A DNA stretch of 64,000 bases, taken from assembly GCF_009833125.1 (NCBI RefSeq), contig NZ_QRCC01000005.1, forward strand, positions 1-64,000, written 5' to 3'. Both the position numbers and the translations under genes were made by a program. The notes under the pieces are model-generated. The model was not told the origin of the DNA. It saw only the letters and a list, made by a program, of their open reading frames with translations, and did not search any database. The DNA comes from Nitrosomonas sp. HPC101 (GTDB lineage Bacteria; Pseudomonadota; Gammaproteobacteria; Burkholderiales; Nitrosomonadaceae). Below are positions 1 to 9,495 of the stretch, piece by piece (position 1 is the stretch's first letter; every line of letters begins with the position of its first letter).

Positions 1-156
1 GATGGTGACGATGGCGACGACGATGCAGATGATGCAGATGATGCGGATGATGACGAGGAAGAAGTCGAGGTCGAAGTCGACGTAGAAGAAACTGAAGATG
101 CTGCCAGCGATTCTGATTCCGATGTAGATAGCAACAATGACGACGATGATGAGTAA
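1..156 (+). CDS. C-terminal tail of an unknown acidic protein (partial)
   Basis: Reading frame 1 is open from the left edge to a TAA at 154-156 and encodes about 51 residues made almost entirely of Asp, Glu, Ala, Val and Ser. The first part repeats Asp-Asp-Ala units encoded by near-identical GATGATGCN triplet blocks. Such tails occur at the C-termini of many unrelated proteins, so the family cannot be named from this fragment. It ends 183 bp before miaB and is followed by a perfect inverted repeat. That the frame is coding rests on the clean open frame and the skewed composition. Confidence 0.55.
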   Translation, partial: DGDDGDDDADDADDADDDEEEVEVEVDVEETEDAASDSDSDVDSNNDDDDE

Positions 157-189
157 ATTCTGATTTGCCTTGGGCTGGAGAAGGTGAAG

Positions 190-249
190 CTGCAAGCTAC
201 ATTCTGTCTGGTGCTGTGTTGGATCAGAGTGCGGGATTGTAGCTTGCAG
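190..249. repeat. Perfect 12-bp inverted repeat between the acidic-tail gene and miaB
   Basis: CTGCAAGCTACA at 190-201 is repeated as its exact reverse complement TGTAGCTTGCAG at 238-249, with 36 bases between the arms. It lies 34 bp after the stop of the upstream gene and about 90 bp before the miaB start. The arm is not followed by a T run, so it is not a classic intrinsic terminator. It could be a transcript end stem, a dispersed palindromic repeat or a regulatory stem. Confidence 0.5.
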
Positions 250-339
250 TATTGCTATTCGTTGCTTTGACTTTTCGTTAGGTAAGGATATGTGGTTGTT
301 TGTTTATGTTCATTAATTGGGTCAGTGGCAGGGAGTACA

Positions 340-1668
340 ATGAGCAGTAAGCTGTATATAAAAACCTTTGGTTGTCAGATGAATGAATATGATTCGGCTA
401 AAATGGCTGATATTCTTTTATCCGAGAAGGGTATGGAGCTGACTGAAATACCTGAAGAAGCCGATTTGATTCTATTTAATACTTGCTCAGTTCGTGAAAA
501 GGCACAGGAAAAAATTTTTCATGATCTGGGGCGTGTACGACATCTTAAAAATAACAAGCCTGCTTTGTTGATTGGTGTGGGTGGATGTGTAGCTAGCCAG
601 GAAGGTTTGGAGATAATCAGGCGTGCTCCATTTGTAGATTTGGTGTTTGGCCCTCAAACGCTACATAGGCTACCAGAGTTGATTGATGCCCGCAGACTTA
701 CAGGTCAATCCCAGGTTGACATTACTTTTCCAGAAATAGAAAAGTTTGATCGCTTACCACCTGCTCGTACAACGGGAGCAACCGCTTTTGTATCCATTAT
801 GGAAGGATGTAGTAAATACTGCAGCTTTTGTGTTGTTCCTTATACCCGGGGAGAGGAGGTTTCCAGACCGTTGGATGATGTTCTGACCGAGGTAGCTGAG
901 CTTGTGATTCAAGGAGTTAAGGAAGTTACTTTGCTTGGACAGAATGTAAATGCCTATTGTGACAAGACAAGCGAAGCAGGGGATATAGATTTTGCTACCT
1001 TGCTGGATTATGTTCATGAAATTCCAGGTCTGGAACGTATCCGGTACACGACTTCTCATCCGAGAGAGTTTACGGCTCGATTGATTGAAGCGTATCAGCG
1101 GTTACCAAAGGTGGTTGGCCATGTGCACCTGCCTGTACAGTCCGGATCAGACAGAGTTCTAGTCGCGATGAAGCGTGGTTATACCACAATTGAGTATAAG
1201 TCCATTATTCGTAAATTACGTGCAATTCGTCCAGATATATCGATATCATCGGATTTTATTGTTGGATTTCCGGGTGAAACGGATGCAGACTTTGAAGAAA
1301 CAATGAAATTGATTGATGATGTGAAATTTGATGAATCTTTCAGTTTTATCTATAGCCCGCGTCCGGGAACACCTGCCTCAGATTTGCCGGATGATACGCC
1401 TTACCAGATAAAATTGGCTAGGCTGCATCGATTACAGGAGGAAATACAATTTAATGCGCAAATGATCAGTCACAGTATGGTTGATACTGTTCAGCGTGTT
1501 TTAGTAGAGGGACCATCAAAAAAAGATCCAAATGAATTTTGTGGAAGAACGGACAATAACCGGGTAGTCAATTTTGCTGGACATGCTGATTTGATAGGAA
1601 GCTTTGTTGATATCAAGATAACAGCAGTTTCATCACATACGCTACGTGGTGAAATTTCTGGCATGTAA
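340..1668 (+). CDS. miaB: MiaB, tRNA-2-methylthio-N6-dimethylallyladenosine synthase
   Basis: Radical-SAM methylthiotransferase that adds the 2-methylthio group to i6A37 in tRNAs reading U-starting codons. The N-terminal UPF0004 domain carries cysteines 12, 49 and 83, which hold one Fe-S cluster. The radical-SAM triad is C157-x3-C161-x2-C164, and a TRAM domain follows near the C-terminus. At 442 residues it has normal length. The frame stays open upstream to 292, but the ATG at 340 follows a GGGAG Shine-Dalgarno and gives the family's usual N-terminus ([12 protein letters not shown]). It heads the miaB-phoH-ybeY-corC group, a conserved proteobacterial order. Confidence 0.95.
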   Translation: MSSKLYIKTFGCQMNEYDSAKMADILLSEKGMELTEIPEEADLILFNTCSVREKAQEKIFHDLGRVRHLKNNKPALLIGVGGCVASQEGLEIIRRAPFVDLVFGPQTLHRLPELIDARRLTGQSQVDITFPEIEKFDRLPPARTTGATAFVSIMEGCSKYCSFCVVPYTRGEEVSRPLDDVLTEVAELVIQGVKEVTLLGQNVNAYCDKTSEAGDIDFATLLDYVHEIPGLERIRYTTSHPREFTARLIEAYQRLPKVVGHVHLPVQSGSDRVLVAMKRGYTTIEYKSIIRKLRAIRPDISISSDFIVGFPGETDADFEETMKLIDDVKFDESFSFIYSPRPGTPASDLPDDTPYQIKLARLHRLQEEIQFNAQMISHSMVDTVQRVLVEGPSKKDPNEFCGRTDNNRVVNFAGHADLIGSFVDIKITAVSSHTLRGEISGM

Positions 1669-1732
1669 TGATCACTCTGTTTACGATCAGTTTGTTATTC
1701 TGCTTGATTACAGTCAGTGTTTGAACACTACG

Positions 1733-2743
1733 ATGGCACTTTCAGTAGAATCCAAGCCCGAATCTGTTGAACTGACATTTTCGCCTACAGATAATGAACG
1801 CTTGGTCAGTCTTTGTGGGGTATTAGATGAAAATCTCAGGCAGATTGAATCTGCTTTTGATGTAGTAATTACACGCAGAGGGAGCCACTTCAAACTTTAC
1901 GGTTTTGTAAATCAAATCGATCTTGCAGTTCGAGCATTAAAGAAATTCTATGAAGAGTCGGATCATCACCTTAGTGTTGAGCAGATACAACTAGGTTTGG
2001 TTGAAATCAGGAATATTAGTTCTTTATCTACTATGGATCCGGAAAGAGCTGCAACGAATCTCGGCTCGGCATCATTACAACTTATAACTCGTCGCGGCAA
2101 TATTCAAGGCCGCACTGTTCGGCAAACGGACTATATTTATCAGATCAGGGAGCACGATGTTACTTTTGGCATTGGACCGGCAGGCACCGGGAAGACCTAT
2201 CTTGCTGTTGCTTGTGCGGTAGATGCGTTGGAGCGCGAGCTGGTTGGCCGGATTATTCTGGTACGCCCGGCTGTGGAGGCGGGGGAAAGACTGGGATTTC
2301 TGCCAGGTGATATGGTGCAGAAGGTAGATCCCTATTTGCGGCCGCTCTATGATGCCTTGTATGACTTAATGGGGTTTGAAAAAGTTAACAGGTATTTTGA
2401 GAAGGGTACTATTGAAATTGCGCCATTAGCGTTTATGCGTGGCCGTACTCTCAATCAATCATTCATTATTTTGGACGAAGCGCAAAATACAACGCCTGAA
2501 CAGATGAAAATGTTTCTGACACGTATCGGTTTTGGTTCCAAGGCGGTAATCACGGGAGATATAACACAGATAGATTTACCTAAACATCAGAAGAGCGGTT
2601 TAGTCGAAGTTGAACACGTGTTAAAAAGAATAAGTGGAATAGCGTTTACGCATTTTAAAACTGATGATGTAGTTCGACATCCGCTGGTTCAGCGTATAGT
2701 GGATGCGTATGAAAAGTATGCCTCTGATAAAGAAAACCAGTGA
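1733..2743 (+). CDS. phoH: PhoH-like ATPase (YbeZ)
   Basis: PhoH/YbeZ-family P-loop ATPase, thought to act with the endoribonuclease YbeY in RNA and ribosome maturation. With the ATG at 1733 it has 336 residues, normal for the family. It has an N-terminal KH-like region, a Walker A GPAGTGKT at about residues 148-155, and a Walker B-type ILDEAQN about 100 residues later. The longer open frame from 1646 overlaps the miaB end and lacks family similarity. Its 3' end overlaps the start of ybeY, so the two are probably translationally coupled. Confidence 0.93.
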   Translation: MALSVESKPESVELTFSPTDNERLVSLCGVLDENLRQIESAFDVVITRRGSHFKLYGFVNQIDLAVRALKKFYEESDHHLSVEQIQLGLVEIRNISSLSTMDPERAATNLGSASLQLITRRGNIQGRTVRQTDYIYQIREHDVTFGIGPAGTGKTYLAVACAVDALERELVGRIILVRPAVEAGERLGFLPGDMVQKVDPYLRPLYDALYDLMGFEKVNRYFEKGTIEIAPLAFMRGRTLNQSFIILDEAQNTTPEQMKMFLTRIGFGSKAVITGDITQIDLPKHQKSGLVEVEHVLKRISGIAFTHFKTDDVVRHPLVQRIVDAYEKYASDKENQ

Positions 2744-3197
2744 ATTTTCTGGTAATGGACAGGCACTTGAGTTGACGGTGCAGTTTGCAACAGATGAAAC
2801 AAATATTCCGAGTAGACAGCTGTTTCGTAAATGGATCGAAGCTGCATTAAATAAGCCGGCTGAGATTGTTATTCGTATCGTTGATATGCCGGAAGGAGAG
2901 GCGCTTAATCGCAAGTTTCGCGGTAAGGACTCGGCAACTAATGTGTTGACATTTGTGTATAGTAATGACGCTCCACTTTTCGGTGATATCGTGCTGTGCG
3001 CACCTGTGATTTGCAGGGAAGCGGAGCAGCAATGTAAAGATCTGACAGCACACTATGCACATCTTACTGTGCATGGTGCTTTACATTTGCAAGGGTATGA
3101 CCATACCTGTGAAGAAGATGCCATTATTATGGAATCTCTCGAAACAAGGATTATCACCAGACTCGATTATCCTGATCCTTATGTCATTCAACAGTGA
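2718..3197 (+). CDS. ybeY: YbeY, endoribonuclease / rRNA maturation factor
   Basis: Zinc-dependent endoribonuclease acting in 16S rRNA 3'-end maturation and ribosome quality control. The metal motif H-G-x-L-H-L-x-G-Y-D-H is intact with His at about 119, 123 and 129. About 159 residues is the usual size. Three in-frame ATGs (2703, 2709, 2718) lie inside the end of phoH. I chose 2718 because it gives the least extra N-terminal sequence, but the others cannot be excluded. It is followed after 49 bp by corC. Confidence 0.92.
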   Translation: MPLIKKTSEFSGNGQALELTVQFATDETNIPSRQLFRKWIEAALNKPAEIVIRIVDMPEGEALNRKFRGKDSATNVLTFVYSNDAPLFGDIVLCAPVICREAEQQCKDLTAHYAHLTVHGALHLQGYDHTCEEDAIIMESLETRIITRLDYPDPYVIQQ

Positions 3198-3246
3198 AAT
3201 GATATAAACGGATCAGGCAATTCTTTTTTTTCCGATTATACATTCC

Positions 3247-4098
3247 ATGAACGAGACCTCCTCCAAAGTTGGTTGGCTTGAGCATATCAGTACGTTACTT
3301 TCGCGCAAACCGGAAGATCGTGAGCAGTTGCTTGCTTTACTGCATTCTGCTTATGAGCGCAACTTGCTCGATGCAGATGCATTGGCCATGATTGAAGGAG
3401 TGATGCAAGTTTCGGAAATGCAGGTGCGTGATGTTATGGTGCCTCGCTCGCAAATGGATACGATTGATATCAACGAAAAACCTGAGGAGGTTGTTCCATT
3501 TGTGATTGAGACAGCGCATTCACGGTTTCCCGTTACGGACGGAAATAAAGATCAAGTTATGGGCGTTTTATTGGCAAAGGATCTGCTGCGTTATTACTCG
3601 AGTAGAGAGGCATTCAATATACGGGATATGCTACGCCCAGTGGTATACATACCCGAATCCAAGAAACTTAATATTCTTCTTAAAGATTTTCGCAGCAATC
3701 GTAATCATATTGCTATCGTTGTCGATGAATATGGTGGTGTGGCTGGACTGGTTACAATTGAGGATGTATTGGAACAGATTGTTGGGGATATTGAGGACGA
3801 GTATGACTTTGACGAGGATGAGGCATACATTGTAGCGGATACAGATGGCCATTACCGTGTCAAGGCAATTACAGAAATATCAAACTTTAATGAGACTTTG
3901 GGTGCATCATTTAGTGATAAGAATTTTGATACGATTGGCGGTCTTGTTATTAACGAGTTTGGCAGGCTTCCTGAAAATGGGGAATCAATTATCATCGAAG
4001 ATTTGAGTTTTACCGTTGTGAGAGCGGATAGCCGTCGTTTGCATCTTTTAAAAGTGGAGCGTATTAAATCTGAGTTGGCTGATACTGTGGATTCATAA
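3247..4098 (+). CDS. corC: CorC/HlyC-type CBS-domain protein
   Basis: A 283-residue soluble protein with two CBS domains (about residues 65-185; MVPRSQMDTI opens the first) and a C-terminal transporter-associated CorC_HlyC domain (about 200-280). Members accompany the CorA magnesium/cobalt transporter or act as magnesium homeostasis factors. This one has no transmembrane DUF21 part, so it is the short CorC form. It is the last gene of the miaB-phoH-ybeY-corC group. An apolipoprotein N-acyltransferase (lnt), which often follows corC, is absent here. Confidence 0.9.
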   Translation: MNETSSKVGWLEHISTLLSRKPEDREQLLALLHSAYERNLLDADALAMIEGVMQVSEMQVRDVMVPRSQMDTIDINEKPEEVVPFVIETAHSRFPVTDGNKDQVMGVLLAKDLLRYYSSREAFNIRDMLRPVVYIPESKKLNILLKDFRSNRNHIAIVVDEYGGVAGLVTIEDVLEQIVGDIEDEYDFDEDEAYIVADTDGHYRVKAITEISNFNETLGASFSDKNFDTIGGLVINEFGRLPENGESIIIEDLSFTVVRADSRRLHLLKVERIKSELADTVDS

Positions 4099-4303
4099 GG
4101 CTACCCTGGTTTTTTGCAATCAACATAGCTGGGTTTATGCGGAATGATTGCCTGTGACCAGATGGGTGAGGAAATGCTTTAATATCTAAAGACTTTACTC
4201 TAATTTTATAATTGGTTGGAAATTAGAAATTAAACTGGAACGAAAGGTCAAGATTTGATAAATAGGATTAATTTGCATTTTTCTTATCCCGATAGCCAGA
4301 AAA

Positions 4304-4906
4304 ATGAGTGATCGTGAGATCGATCAGCAGCTGGTAGAACGGGTGCGACAGGGTGATAAGCGTGCTTTTGATCTGCTGGTTATTAAATACCAGCGGCGGC
4401 TCGCACGCTTATTGTCTCGATTTGTTAGGGATCCGGCTGAAGTAGAGGATATTACCCAGGAAACCTTTATCAAGGCCTATCGGGCATTAGCTTCGTTTCG
4501 CGGTGACAGTGCCTTTTATACTTGGCTATATCGGATCGGAGTTAATACCGCTAAAAATTTTCTGATATCACAAGGTCGCAAGCAACCTGCAACTATTACC
4601 GGATTCGATGCAGAAGATGCAGAGAATTTCGAAGGGGCAGATCAGCTTCGGGAGGTGAATACACCTGAAAGTGAACTTATGGGAAAACAGGTTGCCCAAA
4701 CCGTAAATCAGGCACTTGAAGCTTTGCCTGAAGAGCTGAGAGTCGCAATTACTCTCAGGGAACTTGAAGGATTAAGCTACGAAGAAATTGCCAGTATTAT
4801 GAATTGTCCAATCGGTACAGTACGATCCAGAATATTCAGAGCACGTGAGGCGGTAGCTGACAAACTGCGTCCTTTGTTAGGTACTGATGGGAGTAAAAGA
4901 TGGTAA
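4304..4906 (+). CDS. rpoE: Extracytoplasmic-function sigma factor RpoE
   Basis: Sigma-E of the envelope stress response, 200 residues. Region 2 contains the DIxQETFIKAYRAL helix that binds the -10 element, and region 4 contains a helix-turn-helix (LSYEEIASIMNCPIGTVRSR) for the -35 element. It is directly followed by its anti-sigma partner, overlapping by 7 bp if the first in-frame ATG is used, and then by the periplasmic protease degP. The 205-bp gap upstream presumably holds the promoter. I could not find a convincing self-regulated sigma-E promoter in it. Confidence 0.95.
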   Translation: MSDREIDQQLVERVRQGDKRAFDLLVIKYQRRLARLLSRFVRDPAEVEDITQETFIKAYRALASFRGDSAFYTWLYRIGVNTAKNFLISQGRKQPATITGFDAEDAENFEGADQLREVNTPESELMGKQVAQTVNQALEALPEELRVAITLRELEGLSYEEIASIMNCPIGTVRSRIFRAREAVADKLRPLLGTDGSKRW

Positions 4907-4920
4907 CAAGAGGTGAAAAT

Positions 4921-5490
4921 GTGAGAAAGAAGGTATCTGAATTAATGGATGGTGAGCTTGAGAATACGGATGCGGTTGCAATCATTAATGCTGTAAAAAG
5001 TGACAGTAATCTGCTTTCCGACTGGGAGATTTATCACGCGATCAAGGATTCGCTACATCAATCTGTTGTTAGCATAGATGTTTCTGAAAAAATCAGAAAT
5101 AAACTGATTGATGAACCGTTACTATTGATGCCTCATCCGCACAAAAAATATCATAAACAAAAGTTATTGGGATTTTCGATTGCTGCTTCTATTACAGCAT
5201 TGTCAGTCGGATGGCTGATATTTCAGTCTGTGGAACAGCATGAGACAACTCTAAAAGAAGTCTATGTGGCTGAGAAAGTAAATGACAAGACTACACCTAT
5301 TGGCGAGCAGCGTTCGTTGGTTACATTCCAACCCGTTCCTTCGTACTCATTCTCATCTGTTCCTGGCAACAATAACTATCCTCTGATCTACAGAGGCGTA
5401 ACACACGAGAGCGTTGGCCGTTATCCATCGGTCGGAATGTCTCCAGCTATTGAGCCGGCCCGGGCGCAGTCTGTTATGCCCGTTGAATAA
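4921..5490 (+). CDS. rseA: Anti-sigma-E factor RseA
   Basis: Single-pass inner-membrane anti-sigma factor that sequesters RpoE. The N-terminal cytoplasmic domain begins with the typical VSELMDGELEN, a hydrophobic membrane helix lies near residues 82-102 (LGFSIAASITALSVGWLIF), and a Pro/Ser-rich periplasmic tail follows. I prefer the GTG at 4921, which has an AGAGGTG Shine-Dalgarno and gives the family N-terminus. The ATG at 4900, overlapping rpoE, is the alternative (196 residues). No rseB follows. Confidence 0.85.
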   Translation: MRKKVSELMDGELENTDAVAIINAVKSDSNLLSDWEIYHAIKDSLHQSVVSIDVSEKIRNKLIDEPLLLMPHPHKKYHKQKLLGFSIAASITALSVGWLIFQSVEQHETTLKEVYVAEKVNDKTTPIGEQRSLVTFQPVPSYSFSSVPGNNNYPLIYRGVTHESVGRYPSVGMSPAIEPARAQSVMPVE

Positions 5491-5667
5491 TGTGAATTAT
5501 AAGTTTGAGATGGTGTTTAATATGTGGAAGAGTGGATATCCTGTCCTTCTGTGGGCAGAGAGAGCTTGTAAAGATAGGTGCCGAGATGTTTTGACGCGCA
5601 ACAAATCTGGATTTGCGTAGACCGTAGACCCTAGTTATTCCTAAATTATAATTATATATTTATTATC
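5491..5667. other. rseA-degP spacer where rseB is normally found
   Basis: A 177-bp gap with no credible gene. It contains a short hairpin CAAATC-TG-GATTTG around 5604-5617 and an AT-rich stretch just before the degP start that could hold a promoter. In many related genomes rseB/mucB sits here. I see no recognisable rseB remnant. Confidence 0.4.
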
Positions 5668-7143
5668 ATGGTTTTTCAAAGTAACTCCTGTTCAAGCATA
5701 GGATTAACATTGATAGTGACTACAATTAAAAATGCATGGCAAAGGGTAGTATTTATAATTTGTCTGTGCTGGGCGGTATCGTTTGTGCTGCCTGTTTCCT
5801 TGCAAGCAAAGGATTTGCCGGATTTTACTGATCTGGTGGAAAAACATGGGCAGGCGGTTGTCAATATCAGTACAATTCAGACTCAACAGGTTGGTGTTGG
5901 TCAGTTTATGCCGGAAATTCCTAATATTCCGGAAGATTCCCCCTTTTATGAATTTTTTCGTAGACACATCCAGCCTTATTCGGGTCCGAAAAAGTATGAA
6001 TCTCGTTCACTTGGTTCAGGTTTTATTATCAGTAAGGATGGCTATATTCTGACCAATGCACATGTAGTTGAAGCGGCTAATGAGATTACTGTTCGTTTGA
6101 CGGATAAGCGTGAATTCAGTGCAAAAGTGATCGGAGCAGATCAAAAAACAGATATTGCTCTGCTTAAAATAGATGCAAATAATCTGCCAGTAGTGACTCA
6201 GGGCAATCCTGATCAACTTAAGGTTGGGGAATGGGTGGTTGCTATTGGTGCTCCCTTTGGTTTTGAGAACACGGTGACGGCGGGGATCGTGAGTGCAAAA
6301 GGGCGTTCGCTTGCCCAGGAAAGCTATGTTCCCTTTATACAAACTGACGTGGCAATTAATCCGGGTAATTCAGGTGGGCCGCTGTTTAATATGAAGGGTG
6401 ATGTTGTAGGTATCAATTCCCAGATTTACAGTCGAACAGGTGGGTTTATGGGGCTTTCTTTTGCTATTCCGATCGATGTTGCTATGGATATTGCGGATCA
6501 GCTCAAGACCTATGGCAAGATTTCCCGTGGAAAGATTGGCGTCATGATACAAGAAATGACGGATGAGCTAGCCGAGTCTTTTAATCTGGATAAGTCACGT
6601 GGTGCACTGGTGGTTTCGGTGGAAAAAAACGGGCCAGCTGACAGAGCTGGCATTAAGATAAGAGACGTTATTCTGAGATTTGATGACCAGGATATTGAGG
6701 CTTCAAGTGATTTACCACGCATTGTTGGTAACACGAAGCCTGGTTCCAAGGTGCTTGTTGAGATATGGCGTAATGGTTCGGTTAAAAAATTAACTGTTTC
6801 AGTAGGTGAAATGCCTATGGAAAGTGATACTATCAGCCAGAAACAAAGTAAGTCGGGAGATGCTACCAGCAGGCTTGGTCTCGTTCTAAGGGAGCTTTCT
6901 ACTAGCCAGAAAAGTCAGCTTGGTATAGAGAATGGTTTGTTAGTGGATGAAGTTTATGACGGGCTGGCCAGTAGTTCAGGCATTCGTCCTGGAGATGTTA
7001 TTCTGGGGTTCAATAATCGAGATATAAAATCTGTCAGACAGTTCAACAAGCTCTTAGATGATGCCCCAAAAGGTCGAAATATTGCTCTGTTAATAAGAAG
7101 AGGAGATGTTGCCACCTTCATTACCATAAAAATAAATGAATAG
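5668..7143 (+). CDS. degP: Periplasmic serine protease DegP/MucD (Do family)
   Basis: HtrA-family protease and chaperone degrading misfolded envelope proteins, 491 residues. It has an N-terminal signal sequence ending near ...VSLQAKD (about residue 48). The trypsin-like catalytic triad is His132 (TNAHVV), Asp162 (TDIALLK) and Ser235 (NPGNSGGP), followed by two PDZ domains (about 280-375 and 395-490). It sits in the sigma-E group and is a likely RpoE target. The start is uncertain: there is no clear Shine-Dalgarno before 5668, and a GTG at 5716 would give a shorter leader. Confidence 0.94.
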   Translation: MVFQSNSCSSIGLTLIVTTIKNAWQRVVFIICLCWAVSFVLPVSLQAKDLPDFTDLVEKHGQAVVNISTIQTQQVGVGQFMPEIPNIPEDSPFYEFFRRHIQPYSGPKKYESRSLGSGFIISKDGYILTNAHVVEAANEITVRLTDKREFSAKVIGADQKTDIALLKIDANNLPVVTQGNPDQLKVGEWVVAIGAPFGFENTVTAGIVSAKGRSLAQESYVPFIQTDVAINPGNSGGPLFNMKGDVVGINSQIYSRTGGFMGLSFAIPIDVAMDIADQLKTYGKISRGKIGVMIQEMTDELAESFNLDKSRGALVVSVEKNGPADRAGIKIRDVILRFDDQDIEASSDLPRIVGNTKPGSKVLVEIWRNGSVKKLTVSVGEMPMESDTISQKQSKSGDATSRLGLVLRELSTSQKSQLGIENGLLVDEVYDGLASSSGIRPGDVILGFNNRDIKSVRQFNKLLDDAPKGRNIALLIRRGDVATFITIKINE

Positions 7144-7393
7144 TCAGATAGAATCCAAAAAACTGGCCATATACGGAAGGAAAGGTTGTCATCTTTGTGA
7201 GGAGATGATTGCTTCTCTTTGTAATCTACAAAAGGAATTCCGGTTTGAATTCACAGTGATTAATATTGATGAAGATGAGAATTTGATCCGGTTATATGGT
7301 GTGCGCGTTCCAGTTCTATTTGCTGTGAATGAAAAAAAAGAACTGTGTCACTATTTCCTTGATTCAGAGGTGCTTGACGCTTACTTTGCCTGA
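7136..7393 (+). CDS. Glutaredoxin-like (DUF836) thiol-disulfide protein
   Basis: An 85-residue thioredoxin-fold protein with the redox motif C18-H-L-C21 near its N-terminus and a cis-proline segment (RVPVLF) at about residues 60-65. The start overlaps the degP stop by 8 bp, so it is probably co-translated with degP. The same small gene sits between degP/mucD and lepA in many betaproteobacteria. The substrate is unknown. A role in envelope stress is suggested only by the neighbourhood. Confidence 0.8.
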   Translation: MNSQIESKKLAIYGRKGCHLCEEMIASLCNLQKEFRFEFTVINIDEDENLIRLYGVRVPVLFAVNEKKELCHYFLDSEVLDAYFA

Positions 7394-7628
7394 ATTTCAG
7401 CTTTTTGTTGATTTTCTCCGCAGCAGGTTGAATACGTTTTTTCTGCAAAAAATTCCATTTTTATATTTTACTGTTTTTATTCTGTGTAAGAAACAATGCG
7501 GAGGCTGAGCAGATCGCTGTTCATTTCTTCTGACAGGTTCGGGAAATCTATCTTCCTCTTGCCGATTTGTATACAATCACTTCTTTCGTCCCAGGCTTCC
7601 ATCAATTCTCCAGCCAACCGGTGATTTT

Positions 7629-9425
7629 TTGATACAGCACATTCGTAATTTTTCCATTATTGCGCATATTGATCATGGTAAGTCTACACTTGCTGATCGC
7701 ATTATTCAGTTTTGCGGAGGTCTTTCTGATCGGGAAATGGAAGCTCAAGTACTTGATTCGATGGATCTGGAGCGTGAACGCGGTATTACGATAAAGGCAC
7801 AAACTGCTGCCTTGCATTATCAAGCTAAGGATGGCGTGAATTATTTGCTGAATCTGATTGATACGCCAGGACACGTTGATTTCTCCTATGAAGTATCCCG
7901 CTCACTCTCTGCTTGTGAAGGCGCTTTGCTGGTTGTCGATGCTTCTCAAGGTGTTGAAGCGCAGACGGTTGCAAATTGTTATACCGCAATCGAGCAAGGA
8001 GTCGAAGTTATTCCAGTGCTGAACAAAATTGATTTGCCCGCTGCAGATCCTGATAGGGTGATTGCTGAAATAGAAGATATTATCGGAATTGAAGCCGAAA
8101 ATGCTCTGCGTATCAGTGCTAAAACCGGTGAAGGGATAAATGAAGTTCTGGAAATGATCGTGGCACAAGTTCCATCTCCGGAAGGAGAGGTGGATGCGCC
8201 GCTCAAGGCGCTGATAATAGATTCCTGGTTTGACAGTTATGTGGGCGTTGTGATGCTGGTTCGAGTAATGGATGGTGTGTTGAAGCCAGGTAACAAGCTT
8301 TTACTGATGTCCAGTAAGGCAAGCTATTTATGTGAAGAAGTGGGTGTTTTTCAGCCTAAAGCAGTTAATCGTGAATCCCTGAGTGCTGGTGAGGTTGGTT
8401 TCGTGATTTCCGGAATCAAGGATTTAAAATCTGCCAAAGTGGGAGATACAGTAACACTGGCTGATCGTCCTGCTAGTGAGCCACTGGATGGATTCAAGGA
8501 AATCAAACCACAGGTCTTTGCAGGGTTGTATCCGGTCGAATCCAATCAATATGATGCGTTACGCGCGGCGTTGGAAAAATTGCAGTTGAACGATGCATCC
8601 TTGCATTTTGAACCGGAAACTTCTCAGGCGTTGGGTTTTGGGTTTCGTTGCGGATTCCTGGGGCTGTTGCATCTGGATATTATTCAGGAGCGACTGGAGC
8701 GAGAATACGATATGGATCTTATTACGACTGCGCCCACAGTGGTTTATCAGGTTATCCTGCGTGATGGAAAGGTTGTAGAGATCGAGAATCCTTCCAGGCT
8801 ACCAGAATTATCCAGCATAGAGGAAATTAGGGAACCTGTGATTACCGCAACTATCTTGGTTCCGGAAGAATATGTAGGCGCAGTGATGACGCTATGTACC
8901 GGTAAGCGTGGTGTCCAAGAAAATATGCAATATATGGGCAGGCAGGTCATGCTTGTCTATGAGTTGCCTTTGAATGAAGTGGTGATGGATTTCTTTGATA
9001 AGTTGAAATCTGTAAGTCGTGGTTATGCTTCGCTTGATTATGAACTCAAGGAATTCAGAGCAGCTGATCTGGTTAAGCTCGACATACTGATCAATAGTGA
9101 TCGGGTGGATGCCTTGTCCCTGATTGTACACCGTGCCAGCAGTCAGCAACGTGGACGGGAACTGGCACAAAAAATGCGTGAACTTATTCCGCGGCAAATG
9201 TTTGATATTGCAATACAGGCAGCAATAGGTGCTCATATTGTGGCACGTGAGAATGTCAAAGCGTTGCGTAAAAATGTGTTGGCAAAGTGCTATGGAGGAG
9301 ACATTACACGTAAACGCAAGTTGCTGGAAAAGCAGAAGGCAGGAAAAAAGCGTATGAAACGAGTCGGTAATGTTGAAATTCCACAAGCTGCATTTCTTGC
9401 GATCCTTCAAGTGGATGGTAAGTAA
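7629..9425 (+). CDS. lepA: LepA / EF4, elongation factor 4
   Basis: Translational GTPase that affects ribosome back-translocation and initiation. The 598 residues are normal length. G1 is AHIDHGKST (about 12-20), the switch II region DTPGH follows, NKID is G4, and the C-terminal LepA-specific domain ends in the basic [17 protein letters not shown] region. The start codon is TTG (7629-7631) with no strong Shine-Dalgarno. No in-frame ATG lies close, and the resulting [18 protein letters not shown] is the expected N-terminus. It precedes lepB, as in most proteobacteria. Confidence 0.95.
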   Translation: MIQHIRNFSIIAHIDHGKSTLADRIIQFCGGLSDREMEAQVLDSMDLERERGITIKAQTAALHYQAKDGVNYLLNLIDTPGHVDFSYEVSRSLSACEGALLVVDASQGVEAQTVANCYTAIEQGVEVIPVLNKIDLPAADPDRVIAEIEDIIGIEAENALRISAKTGEGINEVLEMIVAQVPSPEGEVDAPLKALIIDSWFDSYVGVVMLVRVMDGVLKPGNKLLLMSSKASYLCEEVGVFQPKAVNRESLSAGEVGFVISGIKDLKSAKVGDTVTLADRPASEPLDGFKEIKPQVFAGLYPVESNQYDALRAALEKLQLNDASLHFEPETSQALGFGFRCGFLGLLHLDIIQERLEREYDMDLITTAPTVVYQVILRDGKVVEIENPSRLPELSSIEEIREPVITATILVPEEYVGAVMTLCTGKRGVQENMQYMGRQVMLVYELPLNEVVMDFFDKLKSVSRGYASLDYELKEFRAADLVKLDILINSDRVDALSLIVHRASSQQRGRELAQKMRELIPRQMFDIAIQAAIGAHIVARENVKALRKNVLAKCYGGDITRKRKLLEKQKAGKKRMKRVGNVEIPQAAFLAILQVDGK

Positions 9426-9495
9426 CAACGTTGATGAATAAGGTGTTTAATTTGTTGATCAGTATATCTTTAAATCAGATAAGTCCCGGGGCACT

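Noticed and set aside
4222..4265. Possible sigma-E autoregulatory promoter before rpoE
   Set aside because: A GGAAC-like -35 is present (TGGAACG) but no matching TCTAA/TCTGA -10 lies 16-17 bp downstream.
5414..5620. A 68-residue plus-strand frame across the rseA end
   Set aside because: It lies mostly inside rseA in another frame and resembles nothing; not evidence for an rseB remnant.
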